DNA of 64,000 nt, from positions 496,001 through 560,000 of the forward strand of contig NZ_CP013444.1 of the NCBI RefSeq assembly GCF_001718835.1, written 5' to 3'. The notes below the pieces were generated by a model. The model saw only the letters and a program-made list of their open reading frames with translations, was not told where the DNA came from and did no database searches. Of the stretch, positions 17,952 to 26,691 are shown in pieces. The stretch comes from Burkholderia cepacia. GTDB lineage: Bacteria; Pseudomonadota; Gammaproteobacteria; Burkholderiales; Burkholderiaceae. The position numbers and the translations under genes are program-made. Position 1 is the stretch's first letter; each line of letters opens with the position of its first letter.

Positions 17952-18968
17952 ATGACGACGTCGCCGCGCCGCCGCGCATTGATCGCCGCCGGGCTCGGCA
18001 TGCTGGCCGCGCCGCCGCTGGTGCGCGCGAAGCCGCGCACCGTGCGGATCTCGAAAGGCTATGGTGTGCTGTACCTGCCGCTGCTCGTGATGGAGAAGCA
18101 GCGGCTGTTCGAGCGGCACGCGGCGCGCCACGGCATGCGCGACGTCGCGGTCGACTGGGTGCTGCTCGACGGCGGCAATTCCGTCAACGACGCGATGATG
18201 GCCGGCACGCTCGATTTCGCGGGCGCCGGCGCACCGGGTTTCATCGAGCTGTGGGCACGGGCGCGCGGCATTCCGAACGTCGAGGTGATCGGCATCAGCG
18301 GGCTGTCCACCACGTCGCTGTCGCTGAACGCGAACCGGCCGGGCCTCGTGTCGCTGCGCGACTTCACGCCGTCCGACCGGATCGCGGTGCCCGGCATCCG
18401 CACGTCGCTGTCGGCGGTGGTGCTGCAGATGGTCGCGAGCCGGCAGCTCGGCGCGAAGCATTTTGCGCAGCTCGATTCGATCACCGTGAACCTCCCGCAC
18501 CCGCAGGCGATGCAGGCGCTGATCCGGCGCGAGAACGGCGTGACCGCGCACTTCACGTCGCCGCCGTTCTCGACGCTCGAGCTGCGGCAGCCGGACATTC
18601 ACCGCGTCGTGAATTCGGTCGACGTGCTCGGCCCGCTGACGCTCGACGTCGTGTTCGCGCCGAAGCGGCTCGTCGATACGGAGCCCGCGCTGGCCATCGC
18701 GTTTCTCGGCGCGCTCGACGAAGCGAACCGCCTGATCGCGCAGGACGCGCGCGCGGCGGCCGCGCTGTATGCGGCGTCGTCGGGCGTCGGCGTGTCGCAC
18801 GACGACGTGATGCGGATGCTCGCCGCGCCCGACACGCGTTTCTCGGTAGTGCCGAACCAGCTGATGGACTACGTCGAATTCCTGTACCTGGCCGGCACGA
18901 TCAAGGCGAAGCCGAGTGCATGGCACGAGATGTTCGCGCCGATGCTCGACGGCTTCCGGCCGTCGTAG
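17952..18968 (+). CDS. ABC-type substrate-binding protein, Tat-like signal (NitT/TauT type)
   Basis: This periplasmic binding protein of about 338 residues has an N-terminus MTTSPRRRALIAAGLGMLAA that looks like a twin-arginine signal, cleaved near PLVRAKP. The mature part shows the NMT1/SsuA-like fold (KGYGVLYLPLLVMEKQRLFE, LDGGNSVNDAMMAGTLDFAG). The start is uncertain. The best ribosome site, AAGGAG at 17856-17861, points to an ATG at 17870 in a different frame, while an in-frame ATG at 17877 gives a 25-residue longer protein. No ABC permease or ATPase gene is adjacent. Instead an MFS transporter follows 45 bp downstream, and a two-component system is divergent. Confidence 0.8.
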   Translation: MTTSPRRRALIAAGLGMLAAPPLVRAKPRTVRISKGYGVLYLPLLVMEKQRLFERHAARHGMRDVAVDWVLLDGGNSVNDAMMAGTLDFAGAGAPGFIELWARARGIPNVEVIGISGLSTTSLSLNANRPGLVSLRDFTPSDRIAVPGIRTSLSAVVLQMVASRQLGAKHFAQLDSITVNLPHPQAMQALIRRENGVTAHFTSPPFSTLELRQPDIHRVVNSVDVLGPLTLDVVFAPKRLVDTEPALAIAFLGALDEANRLIAQDARAAAALYAASSGVGVSHDDVMRMLAAPDTRFSVVPNQLMDYVEFLYLAGTIKAKPSAWHEMFAPMLDGFRPS

Positions 18969-19013
18969 GCGCAACCCCACACACTCACAACCGACACCCC
19001 GGAGGAGCAAGCA

Positions 19014-20324
19014 GTGAACGCCACCGAAACCCTGGACCCCGCGTCCGCCGAAGAACAGCGCATCATGTCGAAGATGGCGCGGCGCCTGCTGCCCATCCTC
19101 GTCGTGATGTTCCTGATCGCGTTCATCGACCGGCAGAACGTCGGTTTCGCGAAGCTGCAGATGGTGCACAGCCTCGGGATGACGGAAGCCGCGTTCGGGC
19201 TCGCGTCGTCGCTGTTCTTCATCGGCTACCTGCTGTTCGAGGTGCCGAGCACGCTCGCGCTGCATCGCTACGGCGCGCGCGTGTGGCTCGCGCGGATCAT
19301 GCTGACGTGGGGCCTCATTACCGTGCTGATGGGCTTCACGACGTCGATGCCCGCGTTCTGTTCGCTGCGCTTCCTGCTCGGGATCGCGGAGGCCGGCTTC
19401 TATCCGGGCGTGATCTATTACCTGACGCTGTGGTTTCCGCAGAGCTATCGCGCGAAGGTGCTCGGCATCTTCACGCTCGGCAGCGCGCTCGCGAACATGC
19501 TCGGCTCGCTGGTCGGCGGCGTGCTGCTGAGCCTGAACGGCGTGTGGGGGCTCGCGGGCTGGCAGTGGGTGTTCGTGGCGACGGGCATCCCGGCCGTGGT
19601 CGTCGCGATCGTCGTGTTCCGCGTGCTGCCGGCGTCGTTCCGCGATGCGCCGTTCCTCGACGAACGCGAGAAGCAGGTCGTCGCGGCCGCGCTGGAACGC
19701 GAGAAGCCGGTGCAGGCCGAGCATGCGCAGCCATGGAAGGCGCTGCTCGATCCGCGCGTGATGCTGTTCGCGGCGACCTACATGCTGATGTCGACGTCGT
19801 TGTACGGCGTCACGTACTGGCTGCCGACGCTCGTCAAGTCGTTCGGCGTGTCGAGCAGCACGAACGGCTTGCTGAGCATGCTGCCGTGGGCGCTCGCGGT
19901 GGTGCTGCTGGTGTGGCTGCCGTCGAAGCTGCGCCGCGCGAAGAGCATCCTGCGCACGATCGCGATCGTCGCGGCGCTCGGCGCGCTCGGCTTCCTGCTG
20001 AGCCTCGTGCTGCCGTCGACGCCGCTGCGCTTCGTCGCGCTCGTGCTCGGCGGCGCGTGCATCCCGCTGCTGTATCCGTGCTTCTGGTCGATGCCGCCGC
20101 GTTACTTCACCGGCGCGCGGGCGGCGGCGAGCGTCGCGGCGATCAACTCGATCGGCAACCTCGGCGGCTTCTTCAGCCAGAACCTGATGCCGTTTGCCGG
20201 CAAGGTGACGGGCACCGCGTTCGGGCCGATGATCGTGCCGATCGTATGCCTTGCGCTGCTCGGGATCGGCGCGCTGGTCGCGTGGACGCGCTCGGAGCGG
20301 GGGATGGTGGCGGTGCGGGTGTGA
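19014..20324 (+). CDS. MFS transporter (anion:cation symporter type)
   Basis: This 436-residue inner-membrane protein has about twelve predicted helices. Its N-terminal signature LPILVVMFLIAFIDRQNVGF and the loop EAGFYPGVIYYLTLWFP are typical of the ACS family, which takes up organic anions such as tartrate, phthalate or sugar acids. The start is a GTG at 19014 seven bases after GGAGGAG. It lies 45 bp after the substrate-binding protein gene and probably forms an operon with it under the divergent TctDE-like system. The substrate is unknown. Confidence 0.9.
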   Translation: MNATETLDPASAEEQRIMSKMARRLLPILVVMFLIAFIDRQNVGFAKLQMVHSLGMTEAAFGLASSLFFIGYLLFEVPSTLALHRYGARVWLARIMLTWGLITVLMGFTTSMPAFCSLRFLLGIAEAGFYPGVIYYLTLWFPQSYRAKVLGIFTLGSALANMLGSLVGGVLLSLNGVWGLAGWQWVFVATGIPAVVVAIVVFRVLPASFRDAPFLDEREKQVVAAALEREKPVQAEHAQPWKALLDPRVMLFAATYMLMSTSLYGVTYWLPTLVKSFGVSSSTNGLLSMLPWALAVVLLVWLPSKLRRAKSILRTIAIVAALGALGFLLSLVLPSTPLRFVALVLGGACIPLLYPCFWSMPPRYFTGARAAASVAAINSIGNLGGFFSQNLMPFAGKVTGTAFGPMIVPIVCLALLGIGALVAWTRSERGMVAVRV

Positions 20325-20420
20325 GCGTGTGACGGCGGCGCGTCAGGCCGGGCGGTTCGGGCGCACATGACGCTACGCCGAACGGACGACTGCGCACGCG
20401 CCGACCGATGTGCTACCATG

Positions 20421-20436
20421 CATTGCATATGTAATG
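20421..20436. promoter_or_regulatory. Palindromic operator-like site of the toxin-antitoxin operon
   Basis: CATTGCATATGTAATG is a 16-base dyad with one mismatched pair, lying 14 bp before the antitoxin start codon. Type II antitoxins commonly autoregulate by binding such palindromes. No other gene lies between it and the antitoxin. Function is inferred. Confidence 0.55.
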
Positions 20437-20449
20437 CGTGGAGTGTGCG

Positions 20450-20725
20450 ATGAAAACCGCGACCATGCCGGCGCTGCGTGTCGATCCGGAACTGCGCGAC
20501 GCGGCCGAATCCGTACTGGATGAAAACGAGACGTTGTCCGCGTTCATGGAGTCGGCGCTGCGCGATGGTATCGCGCGTCGGCGTTTTCAGCGGGAGTTCA
20601 TTGCCCGCGGCCTTGCGTCACGCGACGAGGCGCGCCGTACCGGTGAATATTTCGATGCTGCCGACGTGCATGCGGAACTTGACGGGCTGTTGGCCGCCTC
20701 GCGCGCGGCGAGGAAACAGGATTGA
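20450..20725 (+). CDS. Antitoxin of a type II toxin-antitoxin pair (ribbon-helix-helix-like)
   Basis: This 91-residue protein begins MKTATMPALRVDPELRDAA, a short beta-strand followed by helices as in ribbon-helix-helix antitoxins. A charged, probably flexible C-terminus (RTGEYFDAADVHAELDGLL) would neutralise the toxin. It resembles the YlcI/YnfO-type antitoxins annotated beside ParE toxins. GGAG lies six bases before the ATG at 20450. Its stop codon overlaps the TTG start of the toxin by four bases, ensuring coupled synthesis. A palindrome just upstream is a candidate autoregulatory site. Confidence 0.75.
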   Translation: MKTATMPALRVDPELRDAAESVLDENETLSAFMESALRDGIARRRFQREFIARGLASRDEARRTGEYFDAADVHAELDGLLAASRAARKQD

Positions 20726-21021
20726 GTTATCGGGTGCGATACACGCGCGTGGCGCGTGAGGACTTGTTGCGGCTGTACAAGTTTCTGCTCGAACGGGATG
20801 CGCAAGCCGCGGTGCGGGCATTGGAAGCGCTCGAGCAGGGTGTGTCCGTGCTGCGGACGTTTCCGTTCAGCTGCCGCAAGGCCAATGCGGCGAATCCGTT
20901 TCTGCGTGAGCTGATCGTGTCTTTCGGCACGTCGGGCTATGTCCTGCTGTTCGAGATCGAAGCGGCCGAGCAAGTCACGATTCTGGCCGTACGACATCAA
21001 CGGGAAGATGATTACCACTGA
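20722..21021 (+). CDS. RelE/ParE-family toxin
   Basis: This 99-residue basic protein has the RelE/ParE fold pattern: YRVRYTRVAREDLLRLYKFL at the start, an Arg/Cys-rich middle (FPFSCRKANAANPFLRELIV) and the C-terminal strand VTILAVRHQRED. ParE members inhibit DNA gyrase and RelE members cleave mRNA on the ribosome; the sequence alone does not decide between them. Translation starts at a TTG that overlaps the antitoxin stop codon, so it depends on translation of the antitoxin. It converges with the kinase gene at 21051. Confidence 0.85.
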   Translation: MSYRVRYTRVAREDLLRLYKFLLERDAQAAVRALEALEQGVSVLRTFPFSCRKANAANPFLRELIVSFGTSGYVLLFEIEAAEQVTILAVRHQREDDYH

Positions 21022-21050
21022 CCCGCTCACGCAGCGGCCCTGCGCTTGCG

Positions 21051-22817
21051 CTAACCCGTGTGCCCCGTGTGATGTTCGCCGGCCACGAACGTCGCGTGCG
21101 CGGGCTGCAACGGAATGTGGACGTCGATGGTCGTGCCCTTGCCGCGCGCGGTGTCGATCCGCAGCGTGCCGCCGACGAGATACGCGCGCTCGCGCAACCC
21201 GACCAGCCCGAACGATCCGGATTTGCGTGGCACGCCGGGATCGAATCCCGCGCCGTCGTCGCGGATCGTCAGCGCGATGCCGTCGTCGCCGCATACCAGC
21301 TCCACTTCGACCTGCGACGCGGCCGCGTGCCGCGCGACGTTCGCGAGCGCTTCCTGGGCGATGCGGAACACTGCCGTCGCGTAAGGCTCGCCGAGTTGCA
21401 GCTCGGGCGGGTCGACGTGCAGCGCACAGTCGATGCCGTGGCGGTGCCGGAAATCCTCCACGAGCCATTGCATGGCCGCGGCGAAGCCGAGGTCGTCGAG
21501 CATCAGCGGGCGCAGGTCCGAAGCGATGCGGCGCGTCGCGGCCACCGCGCCGCGCGCCAGCGCGTGCATCGCCGCGATCTTGCGCGCGAGCAGTGCATCG
21601 TCCTGCGGCACGCGGTCGAGCAGCCATTCGAGATCGTTCTTCAGCGTCGCGAGTGTCTGCGCGAGCTCGTCGTGCAGTTCGCGCGCGATGCGGCGCTGCT
21701 CGGCTTCGCGGGCGCTGGCGCTGATCGCGGCGATCTCGCGCAGCTCCTCGCGCGACGCCTGCAGCGCACGCTCGGCGCGCACGCGTTCCTCGACTTCGCG
21801 CCGCAGGTCGCGGTTCGACGCGCTCAGTTGCGCGGTGCGTGCGGCGACGCGCTGTTCGAGCCGTTCGTTCGCGTCGTTCAGCTGCGCGCTCTTCTGCAGC
21901 ACGAGCTGATGCTCGTGCCGTTCGCCGGCCAGCGCGCGCACCGTCTGCGCATGCAGCCGGCCGTTTTCGAACAGCATCGCGAACAGCACGACGCCGGACG
22001 CGACGAGGCCGTACGCGCGCCCCGCGTAGAAGCCGAGATCGTAGCGCCCGTGATTCAGCATCGACGACAGCGCGATGTCGAACAGCCACGCGACGAGCAC
22101 CGTCATCACCCACAGGTCGAGCACGGAATGACGCCGCCGCCGCTGCCACATCAGCATCAGCGCGACCAGGTTCAGCCCCCAGACCGCCACGACCGGACTC
22201 TGCAGCGGCTCGATCATCCGGTTGCCGCGCATGACGCGCGGCAGGTAGTCGTGCCCCGCGGTCGTGAACAGCGCGACCGCGCCGGTCGCGAGCGCGGTCG
22301 CGACGATGCAGCCCGCGATCGGGATCGCCGCGTGACGGACCGGCTTCGGCGGCGTGCGCGGGGCGTCGCGCAGCAGCGCATAGCACGCGACCACGAGCGG
22401 GAAGCCGCCGTGCCAGAACAGGTAAAGCCAGGCGGTGGTCTGGTCGCCGGCGCCGAGCAGGCCGGTCGGCGCGAACAGCCCGGGAAAGGTCAGCATGTGG
22501 GTGCCGGCCGTGAAGCCCGTGAACAGGTAGCCGCCCGCGAGCACGAGCAGCGGCTTCTCGCGCAGGATCGCGTACTGGCCGAGCAGCAGGCCGGCCGTCA
22601 CCATGTCGTTGACGACGATCGCCGACTGGTACACGGGGATGAAGCCCCACTCCTGTGCGAGCGGCATCTTCGCGAACGGCGCAAGCGCGGCGAAGATCAC
22701 CGCGGACACGAGCACGGTCGCGAGCGCGAGCCGCCGTTCGCGCCGGCCCGGCGGCAGCGACGACATGAACATGGGCGACGTGTCCGTATCGGCGTCGCGC
22801 GTCGCGGCGTCCGTCAT
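21051..22817 (-). CDS. Membrane sensor histidine kinase with MASE-type domain (NarL-type partner)
   Basis: This 588-residue protein has about eight N-terminal membrane helices (residues 28-300) of the MASE4-like type and no obvious periplasmic sensor domain. A coiled-coil (residues 310-370) and a HisKA_3 dimerisation helix with RRIARELHDELAQTLATLK follow. The ATPase domain has FRIAQEALANVARHA, DDGAGFDPG and GSFGLVGLRERAYLVGG. The HisKA_3/NarL-type kinase matches the LuxR-type regulator encoded just upstream; the two genes overlap by four bases. The membrane domain suggests sensing of a membrane-associated or hydrophobic signal. Confidence 0.9.
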   Translation of the reverse strand: MTDAATRDADTDTSPMFMSSLPPGRRERRLALATVLVSAVIFAALAPFAKMPLAQEWGFIPVYQSAIVVNDMVTAGLLLGQYAILREKPLLVLAGGYLFTGFTAGTHMLTFPGLFAPTGLLGAGDQTTAWLYLFWHGGFPLVVACYALLRDAPRTPPKPVRHAAIPIAGCIVATALATGAVALFTTAGHDYLPRVMRGNRMIEPLQSPVVAVWGLNLVALMLMWQRRRRHSVLDLWVMTVLVAWLFDIALSSMLNHGRYDLGFYAGRAYGLVASGVVLFAMLFENGRLHAQTVRALAGERHEHQLVLQKSAQLNDANERLEQRVAARTAQLSASNRDLRREVEERVRAERALQASREELREIAAISASAREAEQRRIARELHDELAQTLATLKNDLEWLLDRVPQDDALLARKIAAMHALARGAVAATRRIASDLRPLMLDDLGFAAAMQWLVEDFRHRHGIDCALHVDPPELQLGEPYATAVFRIAQEALANVARHAAASQVEVELVCGDDGIALTIRDDGAGFDPGVPRKSGSFGLVGLRERAYLVGGTLRIDTARGKGTTIDVHIPLQPAHATFVAGEHHTGHTG

Positions 22818-23461
22818 GCGTCGTCCAGGTCGATGCCGAGGTCGTGGCGCACCGCGTAGCGGACCAGCGCGGCTTCGTGCGGCAGTTCCATCTTCTCGAG
22901 GATTCGCGTCTTGTACGTGCTGACCGTCTTCGCGCTCAGCGCGAGTTCGGTCGCGATCTGCGTGACGGTCTGGCCCGCGACGATGCGGCGCATCACGTCG
23001 AACTCGCGCGCGGACAGCCGTTCGTGCGGCGGCGTCTCGACCGGCGCGTGCAGGGTCCGGGCAAGGCTCTCCGCCGCCGACGGGCTCACGTAGACGCCGC
23101 CCGCCGCGACCTTGCAGACCGCCTCCACGAGCTCGGCGGTCGCGCTGTCCTTCGTCAGGTAGCCGGTTGCGCCGGCCTTGAACGCGCGCGCTGCGTATTG
23201 CGCCTCCGCGTGCATCGTCAGCACGAGCGTGCGCAGCGACGGCGCGTGGTGCTTCACCAGCCGGACCAGCTCGATGCCGGTCGGCGCGGGCATCGACAGG
23301 TCGAGCAGCAGCACGTCGGCGGTGCCGCGCTCGACCAGCGCGAGCGTGGCCGTGCCGTCGCTCGCCTCGCCGACGATTTCGAAGCCGCCGGCCGTTTCCA
23401 GGATGTGACGCAGTCCGTCCCGCATGACTGCGTGATCGTCAGCCAGAATTACCCTGATCAT
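22814..23461 (-). CDS. NarL/FixJ-family response regulator
   Basis: This 215-residue regulator has acidic residues DD at 8-9, phospho-acceptor Asp54 in VLLLDLSMP, and Lys in GYLTKDSATAEL. A C-terminal LuxR-type helix-turn-helix (LSAREFDVMRRIVAGQTVTQ, ELALSAKTVSTYKTRI) follows. It is the first gene of the operon with the overlapping kinase gene. The ATG at 23461 is well placed relative to the family's IRVILADDHAVMRDGL start. Target genes cannot be told from the sequence. Confidence 0.95.
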   Translation of the reverse strand: MIRVILADDHAVMRDGLRHILETAGGFEIVGEASDGTATLALVERGTADVLLLDLSMPAPTGIELVRLVKHHAPSLRTLVLTMHAEAQYAARAFKAGATGYLTKDSATAELVEAVCKVAAGGVYVSPSAAESLARTLHAPVETPPHERLSAREFDVMRRIVAGQTVTQIATELALSAKTVSTYKTRILEKMELPHEAALVRYAVRHDLGIDLDDA

Positions 23462-23779
23462 CTAGCGATCCTCTTCGGGATGACGCTTCGGCGCGCGAGG
23501 GCGCGGTGTCGTGCGGACGGCATTGCGTGACGGCCGGGGCGCGAGACGCCCGCGCACCGGCCGTTCTTCTGACCAATATATTCCGCCGAACCCGAAAACG
23601 GTACACGTCGAGGAAATTTTCTGCGACACAACAGACGAAATCGGTACCAGAACTAAATGATCGGCGCGGCGGCCTATTCATCTGATTAAATGACGAGGCG
23701 GCGCCGAGCGGCACGGCCCGTGCCGGTTCGGGACTACACTGAATCTGATGCCGCCCCCATCTTTCAAGGAGAGTCATCG
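23462..23779. other. Intergenic region with hairpin
   Basis: This 318-bp divergent region serves the two-component operon (minus) and the small HEFRH protein gene (plus). Positions 23530-23537 and 23557-23564 form an 8-bp perfect stem (ACGGCCGG/CCGGCCGT) in the leader of the minus-strand operon. A moderately AT-rich stretch at 23570-23700 is the likely promoter zone for both. No open frame here is convincing. Confidence 0.4.
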
Positions 23780-24232
23780 ATGATCGATCTTGCCGAAATC
23801 CTGCCGTCCGCACTGCCCGCCGCCGTCGCATGGGCCGAAGCGGAGGCGGCGCGCGGGATCGCGCAGGGTGCGCCGCTGACGCCGGCGCAAGCCGACGACG
23901 CGCGCACGGTGGGCGTCGCGCAGCCGGAGCGGATCCGCGTCGTCAGCGCCGCGCAGCTGCCGTTTCCCGACGAGCCCGCGCTCGCCGAGCTCGCACGCGA
24001 AGCCGGGCTGTTGTCGCCGGGGACGATCGGGCTCACGCTCGGTCATGCGGTGTACGTGCTGCGCGGACAGGACACGCGCCGCCTGCTGACCCACGAATTT
24101 CGCCACGTGCATCAGTACGAGGCCGCCGGATCGATCGGCGCGTTTCTCGCGCGCTATCTGCAGGAGATCGCGACGGTCGGCTACCACGACGCGCCGCTCG
24201 AGGCCGACGCGCGGCAGCACGAGATCGGCTGA
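23780..24232 (+). CDS. Small zincin-like hypothetical protein (HEFRH motif)
   Basis: This 150-residue soluble protein contains HEFRHVHQYE at residues 105-114 and, about 25 residues later, GYHDAPLEADARQHE. The HExxH with a downstream conserved Glu is the arrangement of gluzincin-type metallopeptidases and of DUF4157-like domains. It is too short for a standard peptidase, has no signal peptide, and its substrate, if any, is unknown. AAGGAGAG lies eight bases before the ATG. The downstream DedA-PAP2-LssY gene starts 98 bp later and may be co-transcribed. Confidence 0.75.
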   Translation: MIDLAEILPSALPAAVAWAEAEAARGIAQGAPLTPAQADDARTVGVAQPERIRVVSAAQLPFPDEPALAELAREAGLLSPGTIGLTLGHAVYVLRGQDTRRLLTHEFRHVHQYEAAGSIGAFLARYLQEIATVGYHDAPLEADARQHEIG

Positions 24233-24330
24233 CGCACGGGCGTGTACACCTTCATGACAGCCGCGACGGCGGCGAACGCCCGGCGTTGCCGGCGCATGCG
24301 CGGCGGAGTCACCCCCCGACAGGACAGGCG

Positions 24331-26346
24331 ATGAGCGACACGATCCACGCGTGGATCGGCGCGATCGGCGCGCATCCGCTGCTCGTGCTCGCGATCGTGT
24401 TCGTGACCGCGTGTGCCGAGGCGATCGCGCTGATCGGCACGGTCGTGCCGGCCGGCGCCGTGATGTTCGCGGCCGGTGCGCTGATCGGCGCGGGCGCGCT
24501 CGATGGCTGGACGACGATCGGTGTCGCGGCAGTCGGCGCCGTGATCGGCGACGGCATCAGCTACGAGCTCGGGCGGCACTACCACAGCGAGGTCCGGAAG
24601 TGGTGGGCGCGCAGGGGGCTCGCCGCGTCGTACGAACGCGGCGAGGAGTTCGTGCTGCGCCATGGCGTGAAGAGCATCGTGCTCGCCCGTTTTCTTGCGC
24701 CGGTGCGCGCGGTCGTGCCGGTCGTCGTCGGCTGCGCGACGCTGCCGCGCCGGTCGTTCTATCCGGTCAACGTCGTCTCGGCACTCATCTGGGCGCCCGT
24801 GCACGTCGCGCCGGGCATCGTGTTCGGCGCGTCGGCCGCGCTGGCCGCGGCGATCAGCGTGCGGGTCGCCGTGATCCTGCTGGTCGTCGCGGCGCTGGTC
24901 GCGCTCGTGTGGATCGGCGTGCGCGTCGCGCTGCGGCGCGGCGTGCCGCTGTTGCGCGGCGGCGCCGCCGCCGCGGTGCACGCGTGCGCGCATCGCTGGC
25001 CGGGCGTCGCCGTGCGGCTGCGCAGGCTGGTCGCCCGCGTGCGCCGGCTGCCGGGCGCGATCCTGTTGCTGGCGCTGCTGTTCGTCGGCTGCGTGTGGCT
25101 GTTCGCGGGCCTCGTGCAGGATGTCGTCGCGAACGATCCGCTGACGCACGCGGACATCGCGCTGTATGCGTTCCTGCAGAACCTGCGCACCCCGCCGGTG
25201 GACGCCGCGATGCGTGCAATCGCGGTGCTGAGCGGTCGCGACGTCGGCCTGATCGTCGCGGCCGCGTTTCTCGTCTGGCTGATGATCCATCGCTGCTGGC
25301 TGACCGCCGCGTGGTGGCTCGCGACCGTCGGCGTCGCCGTCGTGCTCGTGCCGGCGTTCGGCATCGCGCCGATCGGCGGCACGCCCGCGACCTTCGAGCC
25401 CGGCGGCGCGCACGTGCCGCTGCCCGATGCCGAAGCCGCGTTCGCGATTCTCGCGACCGGCTGCATGGGCTGGGCGCTGACGCGCGGGCGCGCGGTGCTG
25501 TGGCGCAACGGCGTCGCGATGGCGATCATGCTGTGGATCGTGCTCGGCGGCTTCGCGCGGCTGTATGTCGGCGACACGTGGCTGTCGGGCCTGCTGGGCG
25601 GCTGGAGCCTCGGGCTGGCGTGGTTCGCGTTGCTGGCCGGCGCCTATGCGTACTGGCGCGTGCGCGAGCACGTGCAGCCGAGGGGCGCGCTCGTCGCGGT
25701 GAGCGTGGTGCTCGCGACGGCCGGCGTATGGACGATTCCGGCGGCGTGGCGCGCCGACCGGGTCCAGCATGCACATGCCAGGGTGGTCGCGATGACCGTC
25801 GACCAATGGTTGCGCGGCGGATGGCAGCGCGTGCCGGTGCGGCGCACCGAGATCGGCGGCGACCGCGAGGAATATCTGCCGCTGCAATGGAGCGCGACGT
25901 CGGATACGCTCGACCGGCATCTCGCGCAGGCCGGCTGGCAGCGCGCGACGCCGTGGTCGCCCGCCACCGCGCTGCGCTGGCTGTTGCCGCAGGCGCCGGC
26001 CGAAACGCTGCCGGTGCTGCCGCGCTATTCGCAGGGCGTGGATACGCGGCGGGTGTTCGTGCGCGTCGATCCGGGCCAGCCGGACAGCCGCCTCGTGCTG
26101 CGGCTGTGGCGTTATCCGTACGTGTTGCAGGATGCGCTCGGCATGCGGCCGCTGTGGTACGGCGCGCTGTATCGCGAGACGCTGCATCGGCCGGCGCGGC
26201 TGATGACGATCGTGAGCAGCGCGACGATCAACGGCGCCGCGGACATCGCGCAGGCGCTCGCGGTCGACGCGAAGATCGTGCATCCGCCGGCCGGCGCAAG
26301 CTCGGCGCCCGCGGACGTGCTGCTGGTGTGGATGGCGATGCCGTGA
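24331..26346 (+). CDS. DedA-PAP2-LssY fusion membrane protein
   Basis: This 671-residue inner-membrane protein is built of three parts. Residues 1-200 resemble DedA/SNARE-associated proteins (FVTACAEAIALIGTVVPAGA, VIGDGISYELGRHY, VLARFLAPVRAVVPVVVG), which flip or transport lipids. Residues 240-440 resemble a PAP2 phosphatase with PDAEAAFAI in place of the usual PSGH core and weak catalytic motifs. The C-terminal 200 residues form the LssY-like soluble domain (LPLQWSATSDTLDRHLAQAG, YSQGVDTRRVFVRVDPG). Similar fusions are annotated as bifunctional DedA/phosphatase proteins. The phosphatase part may be inactive, as the expected His-containing SGH motif is not seen. Confidence 0.85.
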   Translation: MSDTIHAWIGAIGAHPLLVLAIVFVTACAEAIALIGTVVPAGAVMFAAGALIGAGALDGWTTIGVAAVGAVIGDGISYELGRHYHSEVRKWWARRGLAASYERGEEFVLRHGVKSIVLARFLAPVRAVVPVVVGCATLPRRSFYPVNVVSALIWAPVHVAPGIVFGASAALAAAISVRVAVILLVVAALVALVWIGVRVALRRGVPLLRGGAAAAVHACAHRWPGVAVRLRRLVARVRRLPGAILLLALLFVGCVWLFAGLVQDVVANDPLTHADIALYAFLQNLRTPPVDAAMRAIAVLSGRDVGLIVAAAFLVWLMIHRCWLTAAWWLATVGVAVVLVPAFGIAPIGGTPATFEPGGAHVPLPDAEAAFAILATGCMGWALTRGRAVLWRNGVAMAIMLWIVLGGFARLYVGDTWLSGLLGGWSLGLAWFALLAGAYAYWRVREHVQPRGALVAVSVVLATAGVWTIPAAWRADRVQHAHARVVAMTVDQWLRGGWQRVPVRRTEIGGDREEYLPLQWSATSDTLDRHLAQAGWQRATPWSPATALRWLLPQAPAETLPVLPRYSQGVDTRRVFVRVDPGQPDSRLVLRLWRYPYVLQDALGMRPLWYGALYRETLHRPARLMTIVSSATINGAADIAQALAVDAKIVHPPAGASSAPADVLLVWMAMP

Positions 26347-26361
26347 TCGGGTGTGCGTCGC

Positions 26362-26691
26362 TTACGGGCGCGCGTGCTGTTCCGGTTCGACGGACAGGCG
26401 CAAGCCGACGGTCTTGAGCACCGCGAGCAGCGTTTTCAGCGTCGGGTTGCCGTTGGGGGACAGCGTGCGATACAGCGATTCGCGGCTGATGCCGGCTTCG
26501 GCCGCGACTGCGCCGAGCCCGCCGTACGCTTCCGCGACGGTGCGCAGCGCGAGCAGGCCGGCCGCGCGGTTGTCGGGATCGTCGAGCGATGCCATGGCCG
26601 CCTTCAGGTATTCGACGGCGAGTTCGCGGTCGGCGCCGAGTTCGGCGACTTCCGCGTCGTGGTGCGATACCGCACCTTTGAGCTTGGTCAT
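26362..26691 (-). CDS. Antitoxin with XRE-like DNA-binding domain (HigA2/RelB-type)
   Basis: This 109-residue protein has a helix-turn-helix in its second half (YGGLGAVAAEAGISRESLYR, LSPNGNPTLKTLLAVLKTVG), as in the addiction-module antidote proteins found beside HigB-like toxins. The ATG at 26691 has GGAGG seven bases upstream and overlaps the toxin stop codon (ATGA), so it is preferred to an in-frame ATG at 26709. The order toxin then antitoxin is that of the HigBA class. It would bind the palindrome next to the toxin start. Confidence 0.85.
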   Translation of the reverse strand: MTKLKGAVSHHDAEVAELGADRELAVEYLKAAMASLDDPDNRAAGLLALRTVAEAYGGLGAVAAEAGISRESLYRTLSPNGNPTLKTLLAVLKTVGLRLSVEPEQHARP

